Source of the DNA: Heterorhizobium halophytocola
GTDB taxonomy: Bacteria; Pseudomonadota; Alphaproteobacteria; Rhizobiales; Rhizobiaceae
Reading direction: 5' to 3'
NCBI RefSeq assembly: GCF_017873095.1
Contig: NZ_JAGGJU010000011.1
Span: forward strand, 182,417-246,416
Length of the DNA: 64,000 nt
Shown: positions 62,646 through 64,000 of the stretch, one piece after another
Position numbering within the stretch: the first letter of the stretch is position 1
Layout: each line of letters starts with the position of its first letter
Translations under genes and position numbers: made by a program
Notes under the pieces: generated by a model
The model's database searches: none
What the model was told of the DNA's origin: nothing
Seen by the model: the letters and a program-made list of their open reading frames with translations, nothing else

Positions 62646-63037
62646 TCATCCTCGCACGCCGGGCGTGGAACTGGCCGCCATGGACTTCTGGCACGGCGTG
62701 CCGCTGGTCGACGCGCCAGCGCCGCCGGCACCGCCGCCATCGTCGCCGATATAGACATTGGATGACCCGGTCTCGGCCGACCCTCCGCAATCGACCGCGT
62801 CACCGATCCGGCCGGCCGCCTTGCCGTTGATGAAGACGGTCGCCGATCCCGCGGCCAACGCCCGCGGATGCGGACCCGCATGGCCAGCCACGCGGCATGC
62901 GCCGCATAGGCATCGCCCACCCGCATCAGCGGGCGACCGTTGACATAGACATCCGGACTGCCGCCGGTCGCAGGCGTGGGCGGGAAGTGGCAGGCGTGGG
63001 CTGAGCCGATGTCGGCTTTGCGGTGGGCTGGGGGCAT
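62646..63037 (-). pseudogene. PAAR-domain protein, island copy 2, with a one-base deletion
   Basis: The ATG at 63035-63037 gives MPPAHRKADIGSAHA and GSPDVYVNGRPLMRVGDAYA, then a frame change near 62888-62900. There copy 1 has one base more. In the other frame the domain continues HPRALAAGSATVFINGKAAG, NVYIGDD and ends GVRG at 62646. As written the PAAR domain is split. It is the first gene of the PAAR, DUF4123, PoNe, PoNi order that is normal for T6SS effector cassettes. Confidence 0.8.
62655..63037 (-). repeat. Duplicated PAAR segment, copy 2 (partner 56754-57142)
   Basis: Direct repeat of copy 1, with the leading 63 bases identical. It is one base short inside the domain and five bases short near 62720-62735 relative to copy 1. 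Confidence 0.85.
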
Positions 63038-63093
63038 TGGACCTCCGTTTAAAAATTCCGACCAATCACGATATCGTCAAAACAAAATTGAAC

Positions 63094-63167
63094 CGGACGA
63101 CACCCCCCCAAAAAAACAAAAGCATCCCAACGACCAACACATCAAAACAAAACAAAACAAAACAAAC
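63094..63167. repeat. Low-complexity tract with C7, A7 and (CAAAA)n
   Basis: Seven C followed by seven A lie near 63103-63116, and four CAAAA units plus CAAAC at 63143-63167. The tract separates PAAR copy 2 from the next gene (63038-63186), which otherwise shows nothing. Such tracts can change length by slippage. Confidence 0.7.
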
Positions 63168-63186
63168 TTTGAAGACCTACAAAACA

Positions 63187-63921
63187 TTAACTTACAACAC
63201 TTAAATCAGATCCGTAATCATCAATGTGCTCATAAAACAACGACACACCAGTACCAATACTATTGGATGAATATATATAATCCGTTATGCGATTCATTCT
63301 ATCCAAAAGAGGGCGATTTTTATACAAACTATCACGATATCGCGATGGAAAATCATATATTTGCTTTGCACTTGTAAATTTATACCTGAATCCATTTATC
63401 AGAGAAGCATATATGAACGGGTTCAATTCCAAAAGAATCTTGCCAATAGCAAACCCCTCCTCAGATTTCTCGTCGACGTCGGAGTATCTCTGCTTCAGGC
63501 TGTCGAGGGCGATGGCTATTTCTTTTTCTCTTATACGTCCACCCGGCCCAAACAGCATATTGCTGGAGACGGCCTCCTCCTTCACTTCAACAAAGAACTG
63601 GAACATGGGATGCAGCGCCATGCCACGTTCAAGAGATTTCTCATAGGTTGCCTCCCAGGATAACCGCATCAGACCTGTGATAGCCTCGTCCATAGTCTCT
63701 TCACCTTCAATACAACGAATAAGAAAGGCGTACTGATTCATGATTGCCTCAAAAGAAGCGTAAAATCCGGGTGTGGCGTCACCATAGAAACTGTCGATCT
63801 TGGTTGCCTCTTCATCCCACCTGACAACATCCTCACGGGTCGCATAAACTTCATGGACGAAATCGTCGTAGGATCGAAAAGGTATATGAACCGGTGAGCC
63901 AGCCTTAGGCCCTGTTGACAA
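63187..63921 (-). CDS. Hypothetical protein, 5' end probably replaced by an IS5 element
   Basis: The frame has 244 codons from a TTG at 63919-63921 that lies inside the neighbouring transposase gene, so the natural start has probably been lost. The body (HIPFRSYDDFVHEVYATRED; ELNPFIYASLINGFRYKFTS) is helical and A+T-rich. No family was recognised. Its position before PAAR copy 2 and its style fit an immunity or effector-related protein. Confidence 0.55.
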   Translation of the reverse strand: MSTGPKAGSPVHIPFRSYDDFVHEVYATREDVVRWDEEATKIDSFYGDATPGFYASFEAIMNQYAFLIRCIEGEETMDEAITGLMRLSWEATYEKSLERGMALHPMFQFFVEVKEEAVSSNMLFGPGGRIREKEIAIALDSLKQRYSDVDEKSEEGFAIGKILLELNPFIYASLINGFRYKFTSAKQIYDFPSRYRDSLYKNRPLLDRMNRITDYIYSSNSIGTGVSLFYEHIDDYGSDLSVVS

Positions 63922-64000
63922 AGTATGGCAGCCAAATCTTTGCGGCGGCCAGAGCGAGGAATGCTGAGAAGGATTTCCGTGTTTTGTCGTATCGGGTCGC
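63905..64000 (-). mobile_element. 3' end of an IS5-family (IS427-type) transposase, cut by the window edge
   Basis: The minus strand reads ATRYDKTRKSFSAFLALAAA, then KIWLPYFVNRA and a TAA at 63905-63907. This is the well-known C-terminus of IS5-family IS427-group transposases common in rhizobia and sphingomonads. It is a different IS5 group from the element at 58990-60222. Confidence 0.85.

Noticed and set aside
1..64000. tRNA, rRNA, integrase or attachment sites that would define the island ends.
   Set aside because: None could be recognised by eye on either strand; the left edge of the island is inferred only from gene content near 49.3-49.5 kb.

Overview
The window looks like chromosome or megaplasmid DNA of an alphaproteobacterium, most likely Rhizobiales (Rhizobiaceae-like). 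The signs are a high-G+C background, a type VI secretion (T6SS) locus with the imp-style gene set known from Rhizobium and Agrobacterium, an asnO-ngg osmolyte pair as in Sinorhizobium, and IS3/IS5 remnants of rhizobial type. This is inference from gene content; no rRNA or tRNA gene is visible to fix the taxon.

Bases 1-11,000 hold housekeeping and metabolic genes: a partial flavin-reductase-like gene; asnO-ngg for the osmoprotectant dipeptide N-acetylglutaminylglutamine amide (NAGGN), with a 5' leader hairpin behind a good promoter; a Gfo/Idh/MocA oxidoreductase; and a three-subunit periplasmic molybdenum hydroxylase (2Fe-2S subunit, Tat-exported molybdopterin subunit, triheme cytochrome c). 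A gap of about 1.2 kb with no convincing gene follows.

Bases 11,000-47,300 are dominated by a complete T6SS locus, all on the + strand and mostly tightly packed. An ECF sigma factor, its zinc-finger anti-sigma factor and a subtilase form a translationally coupled trio. Next come a degenerate caspase-like protein, a c-heme/HAMP membrane sensor and a PpkA-type Ser/Thr kinase. All thirteen core genes tssA-tssM are present, with tagJ, tagH (FHA), tagF, pppA and a PAAR tip. The most unusual gene is at 29,264-33,040. It encodes a 1,258-residue protein that joins a second full TssB, a long acidic repeat linker and an ImpD-like TssB/TssC region. It sits between an unfamiliar coiled-coil gene and a small acidic protein gene. 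PpkA, the FHA protein, PppA and TagF together suggest post-translational control by threonine phosphorylation, perhaps with the heme sensor as input.

Bases 47,490-49,306 carry a membrane-anchored M15 peptidase and a MarR regulator.

Bases 49,500-64,000 are a mosaic accessory island, visibly more A+T-rich in places. It contains a phage/plasmid-type HTH protein, two HipA-type modules (the first with three palindromic operators spaced 49 bp apart), IS3 and IS5 fragments, a 322-bp IS3 deletion derivative, and a series of orphan T6SS-type cassettes on the - strand: two duplicated PAAR genes, a DUF4123 adaptor, a PoNe-type nuclease, its PoNi immunity gene, an Imm26 gene, a TPR gene and truncated toxin tails. 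Many of these are frameshifted, truncated or interrupted, so the island reads as a store of decaying effector-immunity genes beside an intact secretion machine.
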